Below, one piece after another: positions 7,230 through 13,382 of a stretch of 33,497 bases of DNA (position 1 is its first letter; each line of letters begins with the position of its first letter). Origin of the DNA: a virus; the IMG/VR virus record IMGVR_UViG_3300024517_000064, positions 1 to 33,497 of that record, one strand, 5' to 3'. The notes under the pieces are model-generated. The model had not been told where the DNA came from and did not search any database. It saw nothing but the letters and a program-made list of their open reading frames with translations. The translations under genes were made by a program, and so were the position numbers.

Positions 7230-7402
7230 TGAGCACACCAGACCCCGAATCAAGGCACGTCTTCGTGGCGTGTGACAAGCCTAAGAAGTGGTGGCAAATA
7301 ACCCGCCACGCTTGGTACTGGGAAGACACAAAACCCGGCGATGTTGACGCCGTGCACTGCTATCGGTGCACCGCTGGAGGTATCTACGGTGGCGACCGAT
7401 GA
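7229..7402 (+). CDS. Small Cys/Trp-rich protein
   Basis: A 57-aa protein starting at ATG 7229 in a TGATG overlap with the helicase stop. It has C15 and a CxxC at C44-C47 (HCYRC) plus many aromatics (KKWWQITRHAWYWED), so a small zinc-binding fold is possible. The in-frame extension upstream lies wholly inside the helicase gene and was discarded. No family was recognised. Confidence 0.55.
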   Translation: MSTPDPESRHVFVACDKPKKWWQITRHAWYWEDTKPGDVDAVHCYRCTAGGIYGGDR

Positions 7403-7629
7403 GAGGCCTACTATCAGCGGCAGCCCTAGCCGCCACACTACTCGCACCCGTCGCCTACCATGTAGCGATGCGCCTATACCTCACCAGAGAAGACGAAGGC
7501 GAAGCAGGCGAAGAAGCATGGGACCGCTACGTCGAAGAAGCAACAGCCTACAACGAATCTAAGCGGAGCAAGCCCCGACCCCGCACAGAGCTCGAAGATG
7601 TCGAGCGATACAACTGGGGGCAGGAGTGA
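7399..7629 (+). CDS. Small membrane protein
   Basis: A 76-aa protein starting at ATG 7399 in an ATGA overlap. A hydrophobic segment at residues ~3-25 (LLSAAALAATLLAPVAYHV) acts as a membrane anchor or signal anchor. An acidic then basic soluble tail follows (REDEGEAGEEAWDRYVEEA). It directly precedes the lipoprotein gene, and the two may act together at the envelope (inference). A second in-frame ATG at 7366 lies inside the previous gene. Confidence 0.6.
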   Translation: MRGLLSAAALAATLLAPVAYHVAMRLYLTREDEGEAGEEAWDRYVEEATAYNESKRSKPRPRTELEDVERYNWGQE

Positions 7630-7635
7630 ACACCA

Positions 7636-8076
7636 ATGAAACGAATCCTACTAACAGCGATCCTGGCTTTAGGGGTCTGCCTGACAGCGTGCACCCCCGC
7701 AGAGGTGGCAGCATACCTGACCCTCACACCAGAACAGCAGCAGCTAGTCAACCAGAGGCACCCCGAACTCAACGGGACGAAACCACAATGGAGCCCGAGC
7801 CGGCACCCAACCCTAGTGTGCATACGTCATCACGAATCAGACCGTGGACCGTATCCTCACGGGAATGGCTACGCAGCACAGAACGGCACTTCCTCGGCCT
7901 CAGGAGCCTACCAGTTTATCGACGGTACATGGCGGACGATGAGCGCACGAGCAGGGCACCCCGGATACAGTCGAGCAAAGTACGCACCCGGCTGGGTTCA
8001 GGACGCCGTAGCTTTGTACACCGTCAACCAGTATGGCGCTTCGAGCTCGATGACATGGGCGGGGAGCGGCTGCTGA
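7636..8076 (+). CDS. Rpf/transglycosylase-like lipoprotein
   Basis: A 146-aa exported protein. Residues 1-18 form a signal peptide (MKRILLTAILALGV) ending in the lipobox LTAC with Cys19, so the mature form should be lipid-anchored. Residues ~57-146 match the lysozyme-like resuscitation-promoting factor fold: C62 and catalytic Glu67 (CIRHHESD), HGNGYAAQN, SGAYQFIDGTWRTM, a Q-x-A-V-A-like helix (GWVQDAVALYTV) and a final Cys146 that would pair with C62. Such domains cut peptidoglycan glycan strands. It lies between helicase and primase genes, away from the lysis genes, so superinfection exclusion or wall remodelling is possible. A ribosome site (GCAGGAG) precedes ATG 7636. Confidence 0.85.
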   Translation: MKRILLTAILALGVCLTACTPAEVAAYLTLTPEQQQLVNQRHPELNGTKPQWSPSRHPTLVCIRHHESDRGPYPHGNGYAAQNGTSSASGAYQFIDGTWRTMSARAGHPGYSRAKYAPGWVQDAVALYTVNQYGASSSMTWAGSGC

Positions 8077-8186
8077 TGCGACTGCCCATGCTGCGTTACC
8101 TCGACTGGAAACAATTGCCGCTCTGGAAGCGTATGATGCTACGCTTCAAGGGCACAACGTGGGAGACATACGATGGAACCGACTGA
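8076..8186 (+). CDS. Very small basic hypothetical protein
   Basis: A 36-aa protein starting at ATG 8076, which shares its A with the lipoprotein stop (TGATG). Its last 14 nt overlap the primase start. It is basic and aromatic (LRYLDWKQLPLWKRMMLRF) and might be an amphipathic helix. The frame stays open far upstream, but that part runs antiparallel in meaning to the lipoprotein gene and looks non-coding. The tight coupling supports it, but the short length leaves doubt. Confidence 0.45.
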   Translation: MRLPMLRYLDWKQLPLWKRMMLRFKGTTWETYDGTD

Positions 8187-9111
8187 CCTCGAAGACGCCA
8201 AACGTATCCCCATCCTCGACGTGATAGAGGCCCTCGATCTCGAGCCTCTCATCCGGGACGGTAAGACGTTCTGCTGGCAGCATGAGGAGTACACCCCCTC
8301 AGTTCAGGTGTACGAGAATGAGAACCGGTGGCGTGCATACTGTTGCGCTACCGGCGGCGACACCATCGACCTAGTTAAAACCTATTTCGGTTGCAGCTTT
8401 GGTCGGGCGGTGCGCTGGATCCTGTCGACCGGCCTCGAACCCATTGAAGGGGACGGGGTTGGTCGGCGCAAGGTCAAAGAAGCCGTCGACTTCCTGCGGC
8501 GAGTTCAGACAGAGGTCGACGAGAGACCGGAGACCTGCGACGGGTGGATCCAAGCTCGCTGGCCCGGTGTGGCTAACGGGCCCAGTGGAGACCTCTTCTC
8601 CCCCACCACCCACTTCCACCTAGGGTGGACGCTCCAACATCTGTGGATACCACACTGGTACACGGACATGGACGGCTTACACTGCAACGGTGTGAAGACA
8701 AGGTTCTGGCTCAACACCGACAAGAAAGCCCTCAAAGGGTCCACCTACCCTCGCCTCTACCGTGCGCCACACGCACGGGCAGAGATGGCAGTCCTATGCG
8801 AAGGCGAATCGGATACATGGTGCATGGCCGCACAGCTGACAGACAAGCCCGACATAGAAGCCGTGGGTCTACCCTCAGGGGCAGGCCACCACCCCGAATC
8901 GATCATCAGCGAGCTCGGCCTATACAAGCACATCTACCTCGCACTCGACACGCAGAAAGACAACGGCGACGAGGACAAAGCCGGCGTCGAAGCAACCGAA
9001 GCCATCCTCGAAGCCCTCTGGCTTCGTGGCCCTTCAGGGGTAGAGATCCTACCCGTACCCGGCGGACGGGTAGCAGAAGCAACCGCCAACCAATGGAGAC
9101 CATTCGCATGA
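8173..9111 (+). CDS. DNA primase (Toprim)
   Basis: A 312-aa primase that should make RNA primers for phage replication. The N-terminus has a CHC2-like zinc ribbon (FCWQHEEYTPSVQVY) with C34 and H37, then C57-C58 in YCCATGGD. The canonical second pair is CxxC, so this ribbon is degenerate. The Toprim domain is clear: E210 and D214 (VLCEGESDTW) and the acidic motif starting at D259 (YLALDTQKDNGDEDKAG). No helicase domain is fused; the DnaB-type helicase is encoded separately at 6324. The gene overlaps its neighbours by 14 and 4 nt. Confidence 0.85.
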   Translation: MEPTDLEDAKRIPILDVIEALDLEPLIRDGKTFCWQHEEYTPSVQVYENENRWRAYCCATGGDTIDLVKTYFGCSFGRAVRWILSTGLEPIEGDGVGRRKVKEAVDFLRRVQTEVDERPETCDGWIQARWPGVANGPSGDLFSPTTHFHLGWTLQHLWIPHWYTDMDGLHCNGVKTRFWLNTDKKALKGSTYPRLYRAPHARAEMAVLCEGESDTWCMAAQLTDKPDIEAVGLPSGAGHHPESIISELGLYKHIYLALDTQKDNGDEDKAGVEATEAILEALWLRGPSGVEILPVPGGRVAEATANQWRPFA

Positions 9112-9458
9112 GCAACCCGTCCAAACGTATCGGAACAGAATGGGAGAACGAATGCCTACCCCGACTCCAACGAATCTGGGGGGAACACGTCGACCGTTCA
9201 GCCCCAACCACACCGTCCAACGACTTCCACGGACAGCCCATACCAGTCGAAGCGAAATGCCGCAAGACATGGGGCATACCCGACTGGATCCGGAAGATCC
9301 GGGCGGTAGCATCCGACCACCGATGGGTCATCCTCATCTCCCCCAGAGACATGCGAACCATTTACTCGAAACAGATCGGACAGATAGCAGTCCTCGACAT
9401 CGAGTTCGCAGAAGAACTACTCCAATGCTACTACGACAACCAGGAGCCAACCGAATGA
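9108..9458 (+). CDS. PD-(D/E)XK resolvase-like nuclease
   Basis: A 116-aa protein. The ATG in the ATGA overlap at 9108 is used, because upstream in-frame sequence is a shadow of the primase. Glu11 (RIGTEWENE), Asp39 (SNDFHG) and the E48-x-K50 pair (PIPVEAKCRKTW) form the PD-(D/E)XK set in the order seen in archaeal-type Holliday junction resolvases and phage resolvase-like nucleases. It could cut branched DNA during recombination or packaging. Helicase and primase genes lie just upstream. Confidence 0.78.
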   Translation: MSNPSKRIGTEWENECLPRLQRIWGEHVDRSAPTTPSNDFHGQPIPVEAKCRKTWGIPDWIRKIRAVASDHRWVILISPRDMRTIYSKQIGQIAVLDIEFAEELLQCYYDNQEPTE

Positions 9459-9835
9459 GCCAGCCACACATCCTCTACATAGCGGGCCCCATGTCCGGGA
9501 TCCACGAATGGAACTTCCCAGAGTTCAGACACTGCACGTCCGAGCTCCGTGAAGCAGGGTACGAGGTCATCTCCCCCGTCGAAATGGACGAGGAGCAATA
9601 CCCCACACTCGACGTTCAAGACATGGACGGCACCGAAGACCTCGCCGACCTCGTAGGCTTCGACCGTAGGGCCACCCTCGCCAACGACCTCGCCGTCATC
9701 TGCACAGAGGCGTCCGGTGTGGCAACCCTCCCCGGCTGGACGAAATCCAGCGGTGCCATGGCCGAGGTAGCCGCCGCCAATGCGGTAAACATACCTGTCC
9801 TCACCGTGAAACAGTGGATCGATGCCGCCTTCTAA
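9455..9835 (+). CDS. DUF4406 / nucleoside deoxyribosyltransferase-like protein
   Basis: A 126-aa protein starting at ATG 9455 (ATGA overlap). ILYIAGPMSGIHEWNF at the N-terminus and TLPGWTKSSGAMAEVAAA near residue 90-107 are the hallmarks of the DUF4406 family, which shares a fold with nucleoside 2-deoxyribosyltransferases. It may act in nucleotide salvage or base handling during infection. The catalytic role is not proven for this family. The dNMP kinase downstream fits a nucleotide theme. Confidence 0.8.
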   Translation: MSQPHILYIAGPMSGIHEWNFPEFRHCTSELREAGYEVISPVEMDEEQYPTLDVQDMDGTEDLADLVGFDRRATLANDLAVICTEASGVATLPGWTKSSGAMAEVAAANAVNIPVLTVKQWIDAAF

Positions 9836-10034
9836 AACGAAACGGAACCTACAGTTCCGGCTCACCATCGAACCGCTCGCCGGCAACGGGCAACCAGTGC
9901 CCGACGTCGAACCAGTCGTCACCCAATGGGGCCTCAACTACGCCACCAAATGGGGCGAATCACACCTCGAACTCGGGGTCCGCACACTCATCAACGACGC
10001 ACTCGCAAGAGTCGAAAGGGCAGACAATGGTTAA
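9822..10034 (+). CDS. Hypothetical protein
   Basis: A 70-aa protein starting at ATG 9822, inside the last 14 nt of the preceding gene. It has a basic N-terminus (PPSKTKRNLQFRLTI), a Pro/Val-rich turn region and a C-terminal helix (ESHLELGVRTLINDALARVE). No family was recognised. The last 8 nt overlap the next gene, which supports coupled translation. Confidence 0.6.
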   Translation: MPPSKTKRNLQFRLTIEPLAGNGQPVPDVEPVVTQWGLNYATKWGESHLELGVRTLINDALARVERADNG

Positions 10035-10557
10035 AGGATACAGCAGACCCCCAGGATCACCCTCAGCAGACTTCGCAACCGCAAGAATATTCGAGGAAGA
10101 AGTAGGCGCACAGCTCGCCGAACAAGGCGTCGAACACATCCAACGGTTCAGCCACAACGACGACCTCGACATCTGGGTACCCGGCTACTACCTAGAAGTC
10201 AAAGAGAAACGGCAGCCGCTAACAGACCGCTGGCACCTACTCGAAGGTGTCGAACCGGAGAACCTGTTCGTACTCGACGAACTATCGGTTCGTCGTGGCG
10301 TCCGACACTGGCCGGCAGTCTACTTCCTCCTCCGAGACGTACCCCTCAACCGCTGCTTCCTCGCACCCATCTGGGAAGTCATCGCATGCCGGCGAGCCCG
10401 GATCAACAGGCAAGGCAAAGGCAAATGGGTCGTAGACCTCACCGAGTTCCGCCAGCTAAACGACCTCGACGAGATCAACCCGATCATTATGCAAGAACTC
10501 CCCGAGCTCCCATGGAAATCATCCGCATGCCTAGGCAGAGGGATCGGACAGGTATGA
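10027..10557 (+). CDS. Second PD-(D/E)XK-type protein
   Basis: A 176-aa protein. ATG 10027 follows an AAAGGG ribosome site; earlier starts lie within neighbouring genes. The motif D48 (DDLDIWVPG) and E57-x-K59 (YYLEVKEKRQ) is typical of small endonuclease folds of the VRR-NUC or resolvase type. The rest is alpha/beta (NLFVLDELSVRRGVRHWPAV). It could be a structure-specific or site-specific nuclease. It is not closely alike in sequence to the gene at 9108. Its stop overlaps the membrane gene as ATGA. Confidence 0.65.
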   Translation: MVKGYSRPPGSPSADFATARIFEEEVGAQLAEQGVEHIQRFSHNDDLDIWVPGYYLEVKEKRQPLTDRWHLLEGVEPENLFVLDELSVRRGVRHWPAVYFLLRDVPLNRCFLAPIWEVIACRRARINRQGKGKWVVDLTEFRQLNDLDEINPIIMQELPELPWKSSACLGRGIGQV

Positions 10558-10721
10558 TCGTCGACTGGATCCTCTGGCTACTGAGCATAGCGATCTCATT
10601 CAGCATCCTCGTATTCGCAGGCGCAGCCATAGTCTGGCTACTCTCTCTACTAGAACTAATCTTCGATGTCAACTGGTCCCGAAAGGACGACGATGCAAGT
10701 TCCAACGAACGTACAGAATAG
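10554..10721 (+). CDS. Small membrane protein
   Basis: A 55-aa protein from ATG 10554 (ATGA overlap; GGACAGGT just upstream as a ribosome site). Residues ~5-38 are strongly hydrophobic (ILWLLSIAISFSILVFAGAA, then IVWLLSLLELIF), enough for one long or two short membrane helices. A charged tail follows (WSRKDDDASSNERTE). It has a holin-like look but lies amid nucleotide genes, so the function is open. Confidence 0.6.
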   Translation: MIVDWILWLLSIAISFSILVFAGAAIVWLLSLLELIFDVNWSRKDDDASSNERTE

Positions 10722-11298
10722 GCGCCTCAAAGGGCGGCTCCTCGGTCTAGGCTGCACGCAACGTGTCGGCAAAGACACGGTAGCCGAATACCTTGTCGGC
10801 GAACACGGCTGGGTGCAGTTCGCATTCGCCGACAACGTGAGAGCCCTCACGTCCGCCCTCTACCCGGACGTCGCCGACGCCGTGTACCACACCAACTGGG
10901 AGGAAGCCAAGGAAGACCTCGAGGTCCGCAAAGCTCTCATCGATGTCGGAGTCGAGGTGCGTAGGCACACCCACCCTGACGTGTGGATCTGGGCCATAGC
11001 GGAACAGGTCGCCAAGGTCCGCAACCAAGGGAAAGATGTCGTGATCTCAGATGTCCGTTTCCTCGACGAGGTAAGGTTCGTCCGTCAGACCGGTGGCCGC
11101 AACATCTGCCTCACCCGGGAAGGCTCACCGCAGGCAGATCTGCGGTCCGAGTCGCTCACCGAAGCGGACTTCGATTACGTTCACCGCAACGACGGCGACA
11201 TCGACGAGCTCTACGAATGGGTAGACGACTTCATCATCAACGACGGCGCCGTGTCTATACTCGATGACGTCACCCTCAAAGATGCCGGCATCCTGTGA
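10693..11298 (+). CDS. Deoxynucleoside monophosphate kinase
   Basis: This 201-aa kinase would phosphorylate dNMPs to feed phage DNA synthesis, like T4 gene 1 product. The P-loop region LLGLGCTQRVGKDTVAEYL (16-34) fits the family; Cys21 stands where the first Walker glycine is usual. VVISDVRFLDEVRFVRQ is the conserved Walker B/DVRF segment. A basic DVGVEVRR stretch lies between. ATG 10693 is chosen over 10666 because AAAGGA precedes it by ~6 nt. It overlaps the membrane gene by 29 nt and the next gene as GTGA. Confidence 0.82.
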   Translation: MQVPTNVQNRRLKGRLLGLGCTQRVGKDTVAEYLVGEHGWVQFAFADNVRALTSALYPDVADAVYHTNWEEAKEDLEVRKALIDVGVEVRRHTHPDVWIWAIAEQVAKVRNQGKDVVISDVRFLDEVRFVRQTGGRNICLTREGSPQADLRSESLTEADFDYVHRNDGDIDELYEWVDDFIINDGAVSILDDVTLKDAGIL

Positions 11299-11582
11299 GC
11301 GACAGGGAAAGGCTCCACGGTTTCACGATTGACCCGGCAGTCCTAGACGACATGGGTATGCCTGAACCGGTAGCGGCATTGAAGACGTTCGAGGAGGTCG
11401 GCGAAGCCGTCGACCGTCTCGACGAACCGTACCGTGAGCTCGTCGAAGCGTTCTACTACGAACGCCGGTCGATCAGATCCATAGCTAACACGTTCGGATG
11501 GTCGAGGCATAAGGTGAAGACAACCCTGGAAGTAGCGACCAGCCTCCTCGCTGTAGACCTAGAGGTAGACACCGATGGCTGA
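11295..11582 (+). CDS. Sigma region 4-like HTH protein
   Basis: A 95-aa protein starting with GTG 11295 (GTGA overlap). Residues ~36-85 resemble sigma-70 region 4 with no region 2: VDRLDEPYRELVEAFYYERR, then SIRSIANTFGWSRHKVKTTL. This is the third sigma-like gene in the window. It may bind RNA polymerase or DNA as a small regulator. It overlaps the next gene by 8 nt. Confidence 0.65.
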   Translation: MSDRERLHGFTIDPAVLDDMGMPEPVAALKTFEEVGEAVDRLDEPYRELVEAFYYERRSIRSIANTFGWSRHKVKTTLEVATSLLAVDLEVDTDG

Positions 11583-11889
11583 CGACTGCCTATACGACGG
11601 CGAATGTGTGCATCAGCCACGCATCTGCCGGTACTGCGAAGACAACACCGAAGACACCTGCAACCCCTACTACCTTGACAAGATAGCACGGGGTCTTGTA
11701 ACCCCGTTGGAGGAGACGTTCACTGATGACGAGCTGGATTGGATCGCACGTCCGAAAGATCATGGGGAAGGGCGAAGGTCGGACCAGTATGCGACGGGAC
11801 TTGTGGGTACTCCTGTCCGCATTAGCCGAGACGGTCGCCCACTGGCGATTGGAGGAGACGTTCAGCGCAAACGAAGAGGCCCTCAGTGA
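11575..11889 (+). CDS. Cys-rich hypothetical protein
   Basis: A 104-aa protein from ATG 11575. Five cysteines fall in the first 29 residues (C5, C11, C18, C21, C29), including a CxxC (ICRYCEDN), which suggests a zinc knuckle or disulfide fold. Residues 30-65 are helical and acidic. The last ~40 residues are basic (QRKRRGPQ) and share ~100 nt with the next gene in another frame, so either the tail of this gene or the start of the next is uncertain. Confidence 0.6.
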   Translation: MADDCLYDGECVHQPRICRYCEDNTEDTCNPYYLDKIARGLVTPLEETFTDDELDWIARPKDHGEGRRSDQYATGLVGTPVRISRDGRPLAIGGDVQRKRRGPQ

Positions 11890-12250
11890 CGAGAACGCTG
11901 AACTGTACGCAGAGAACGTGGAGCTGAGGAATGCCGCCCAAACGTACATCCTCGGAATCAAAGCAGCGAACACCGAACTCATCAGGGCGCTCGCCCGGAT
12001 ACAAGCGTCCATCGAAATTGGGAGAGAAGCCCCGGTCGGCACGCAAGCCGGCACCGACGAATGGGTCATCGAACAAACCGAAGCTGAGCTCGGTGAGCTC
12101 TACGCTGCCGGCTGGGAGTTCAACGCCGACCTCACAGAACGAGACGACTGGGCCGGACGTCGACCCATCGCACTCCAACCATGGTGGGAAGACTCCGCCG
12201 ACGAAATCTTTGGAGGACCCAATGTCAGCGAGTCAGATACCGATGAGTGA
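11789..12250 (+). CDS. Coiled-coil acidic hypothetical protein
   Basis: A 153-aa protein taken from ATG 11789; alternative in-frame ATGs lie at 11762 and 11726, deeper in the previous gene. The heptad-rich part (ANEEALSDENAELYAENVEL, then RNAAQTYIL) suggests a coiled coil over residues ~20-75. The C-terminus is acidic and Trp-rich (QPWWEDSADEIFGG). The 101-nt out-of-frame overlap with the preceding gene is unusually long for this window. The function is unknown. Confidence 0.6.
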   Translation: MRRDLWVLLSALAETVAHWRLEETFSANEEALSDENAELYAENVELRNAAQTYILGIKAANTELIRALARIQASIEIGREAPVGTQAGTDEWVIEQTEAELGELYAAGWEFNADLTERDDWAGRRPIALQPWWEDSADEIFGGPNVSESDTDE

Positions 12251-12377
12251 ACGGGCCCACTTTGAACAGTGGGTCCGTCTAGGCATCGACAAGAAATGGT
12301 TGAACAGGAACGCATTAGAGCGGGCCAACCAAGGCAGCCCGCTCCGTTTGCGTCCCGAGAACATACCGAAGGTTTAG
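12222..12377 (+). CDS. Small basic hypothetical protein, last plus-strand gene
   Basis: A 51-aa protein from ATG 12222, preceded at 5 nt by a strong GGAGG. It is basic and helical (ERAHFEQWVRLGIDKKWLNR), then PRLRPENIPKV-like in character. No family was recognised. A longer in-frame reading from 11931 is rejected because it overlaps the coiled-coil gene and has low-complexity shadow composition. Its TAG (12375-12377) overlaps the stop codon of the oppositely transcribed holin gene. Confidence 0.65.
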   Translation: MSASQIPMSERAHFEQWVRLGIDKKWLNRNALERANQGSPLRLRPENIPKV

Positions 12378-12562
12378 TCCGGCGGGTTCAACGACGTGTT
12401 ACCAGAGGCGAGGACGCCTCCGAACACTGCGGTAGCGATACCGAGAACTTGCACGGAGACCTCTTCTGAGATCCACCCTGCTGCGAGTAGTAGTGGTACG
12501 ACGGCGACGAGTACACGGTACACTATCGCCCTGTTGCGTTCTTTGCTAAACCATTCGATCAT
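12374..12562 (-). CDS. Putative holin, two membrane helices
   Basis: A 62-aa protein with hydrophobic segments at ~12-29 (AIVYRVLVAVVPLLLAAG) and ~34-52 (EVSVQVLGIATAVFGGVLA), a short turn between, and a small polar C-terminus (SGNTSLNPPD). Such small two-helix proteins with this kind of Asn-Thr end are common as holin candidates in actinophages. GGAGA lies ~7 nt before the ATG. It is the last gene of the late operon. It would let the amidase at 1404 reach the wall (inference). Confidence 0.72.
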   Translation of the reverse strand: MIEWFSKERNRAIVYRVLVAVVPLLLAAGWISEEVSVQVLGIATAVFGGVLASGNTSLNPPD

Positions 12563-12571
12563 GTGTTTCTC

Positions 12572-13165
12572 CTACGGTATCGGTGAGCCCGGGTCTGTCA
12601 GGTAGAACAGTCCGGTCTCCGTTTCGTTCGTGTGTGTGTGTAGAGCGTTCGCATTGTACATGTTCTCGGTACGCAGCTTGTAGTATCCGGGCACGTCGAT
12701 AGGGCCGGAAATCTCCACTGTCACAGGGATGTCCTTTAGGTCTACCCTCTGGTCGATGGGGAACTTCTCGAGCCGCAACCACAGCTCTGATTGCACCGTG
12801 TCGGCGATCCCGTCAGGTTCGCCCCTTGGGGAGTACCTGTCCAACCAGCGTACCGCTGTGATGTCCACGCCGTCGTTCTGGATGGATGTCGTGTAGCGGA
12901 TCTCTCCGCCGACCCGGTACACTGGTATCCCTTCGGACGTGTGCTCGGTGGAGAAGAGTGCGGACGGCTGACTGATCGACGAGTGAGGCCAGAACCAGGA
13001 CACCTGCGTCACGAAGGTGACCAGAAGTAGAACCAGAACGACGCCAGCAAGGACCCTAGCTGCAACCTCACATCGGCGGCCGCTACATGGGAGCAGATTT
13101 GTGAGCCGACCACTACGGCCAGCGGAATTCCTCGGCGAATGCGGTGACATCGGTGGAACGGCCAT
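12572..13165 (-). CDS. Membrane-anchored protein with extracellular domain
   Basis: A 197-aa protein with a basic N-terminus, one membrane helix at ~36-58 (ARVLAGVVLVLLLVTFVTQV) and a ~135-aa C-terminal domain predicted outside. That domain is beta-rich (GIPVYRVGGEIRYTTS, DIPVTVEISGPIDVPGYYK) and may be an Ig-like sandwich. It lies between two holin-type proteins, so a lysis accessory (antiholin, spanin-like or envelope protein) is possible. The ATG lies one base after the upstream gene's stop. No family was recognised. Confidence 0.62.
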   Translation of the reverse strand: MAVPPMSPHSPRNSAGRSGRLTNLLPCSGRRCEVAARVLAGVVLVLLLVTFVTQVSWFWPHSSISQPSALFSTEHTSEGIPVYRVGGEIRYTTSIQNDGVDITAVRWLDRYSPRGEPDGIADTVQSELWLRLEKFPIDQRVDLKDIPVTVEISGPIDVPGYYKLRTENMYNANALHTHTNETETGLFYLTDPGSPIP

Positions 13166-13166
13166 A

Positions 13167-13382
13167 TCAGGAACCCCAGATCAGTCGGATAGCCGACGTG
13201 GCTATCAGCAGTGCTATCATCCCGCCGGTGGTGGTGAGCAGCCAGAACAGGGTCTTCTCGTTGCGCTCGAACAATGCGAGCAGCGTGTACTCACGCCGCA
13301 CCATATCTTCGAGGTCGCCTATCTTGTCCTCGAGACTGTCCTCGAGTCTGTCAAGGCGATCTCTCAGTTCGTTGTCATCCAT
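13167..13382 (-). CDS. XhlA-like coiled-coil membrane protein
   Basis: A 71-aa protein with a coiled coil at ~5-32 (LRDRLDRLEDSLEDKIGDLE) followed by a membrane helix at ~45-67 (LFWLLTTTGGMIALLIATSA). This layout is that of the haemolysin XhlA family, which works with holins and endolysins. The start ATG shares its A with the stop of the large tail gene (TGATG). Together with the two following genes it forms a membrane part of the lysis module. Confidence 0.72.
   Translation of the reverse strand: MDDNELRDRLDRLEDSLEDKIGDLEDMVRREYTLLALFERNEKTLFWLLTTTGGMIALLIATSAIRLIWGS

Noticed and set aside
7626-8075. 186-aa reading overlapping the lipoprotein gene
   Set aside because: The N-terminal part is low-complexity shadow of the signal peptide and Rpf domain; only the last 36 codons from ATG 8076 look like a gene.
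8625-9107. Long upstream extension of the resolvase-like gene
   Set aside because: It overlaps the primase Toprim region in another frame; the ATGA-coupled ATG 9108 starts exactly where resolvase-like sequence begins.
11931-12221. Upstream extension of the last plus-strand gene
   Set aside because: It is Ser/Pro/Lys-rich and overlaps the coiled-coil gene; a strong GGAGG site marks ATG 12222 as the start.
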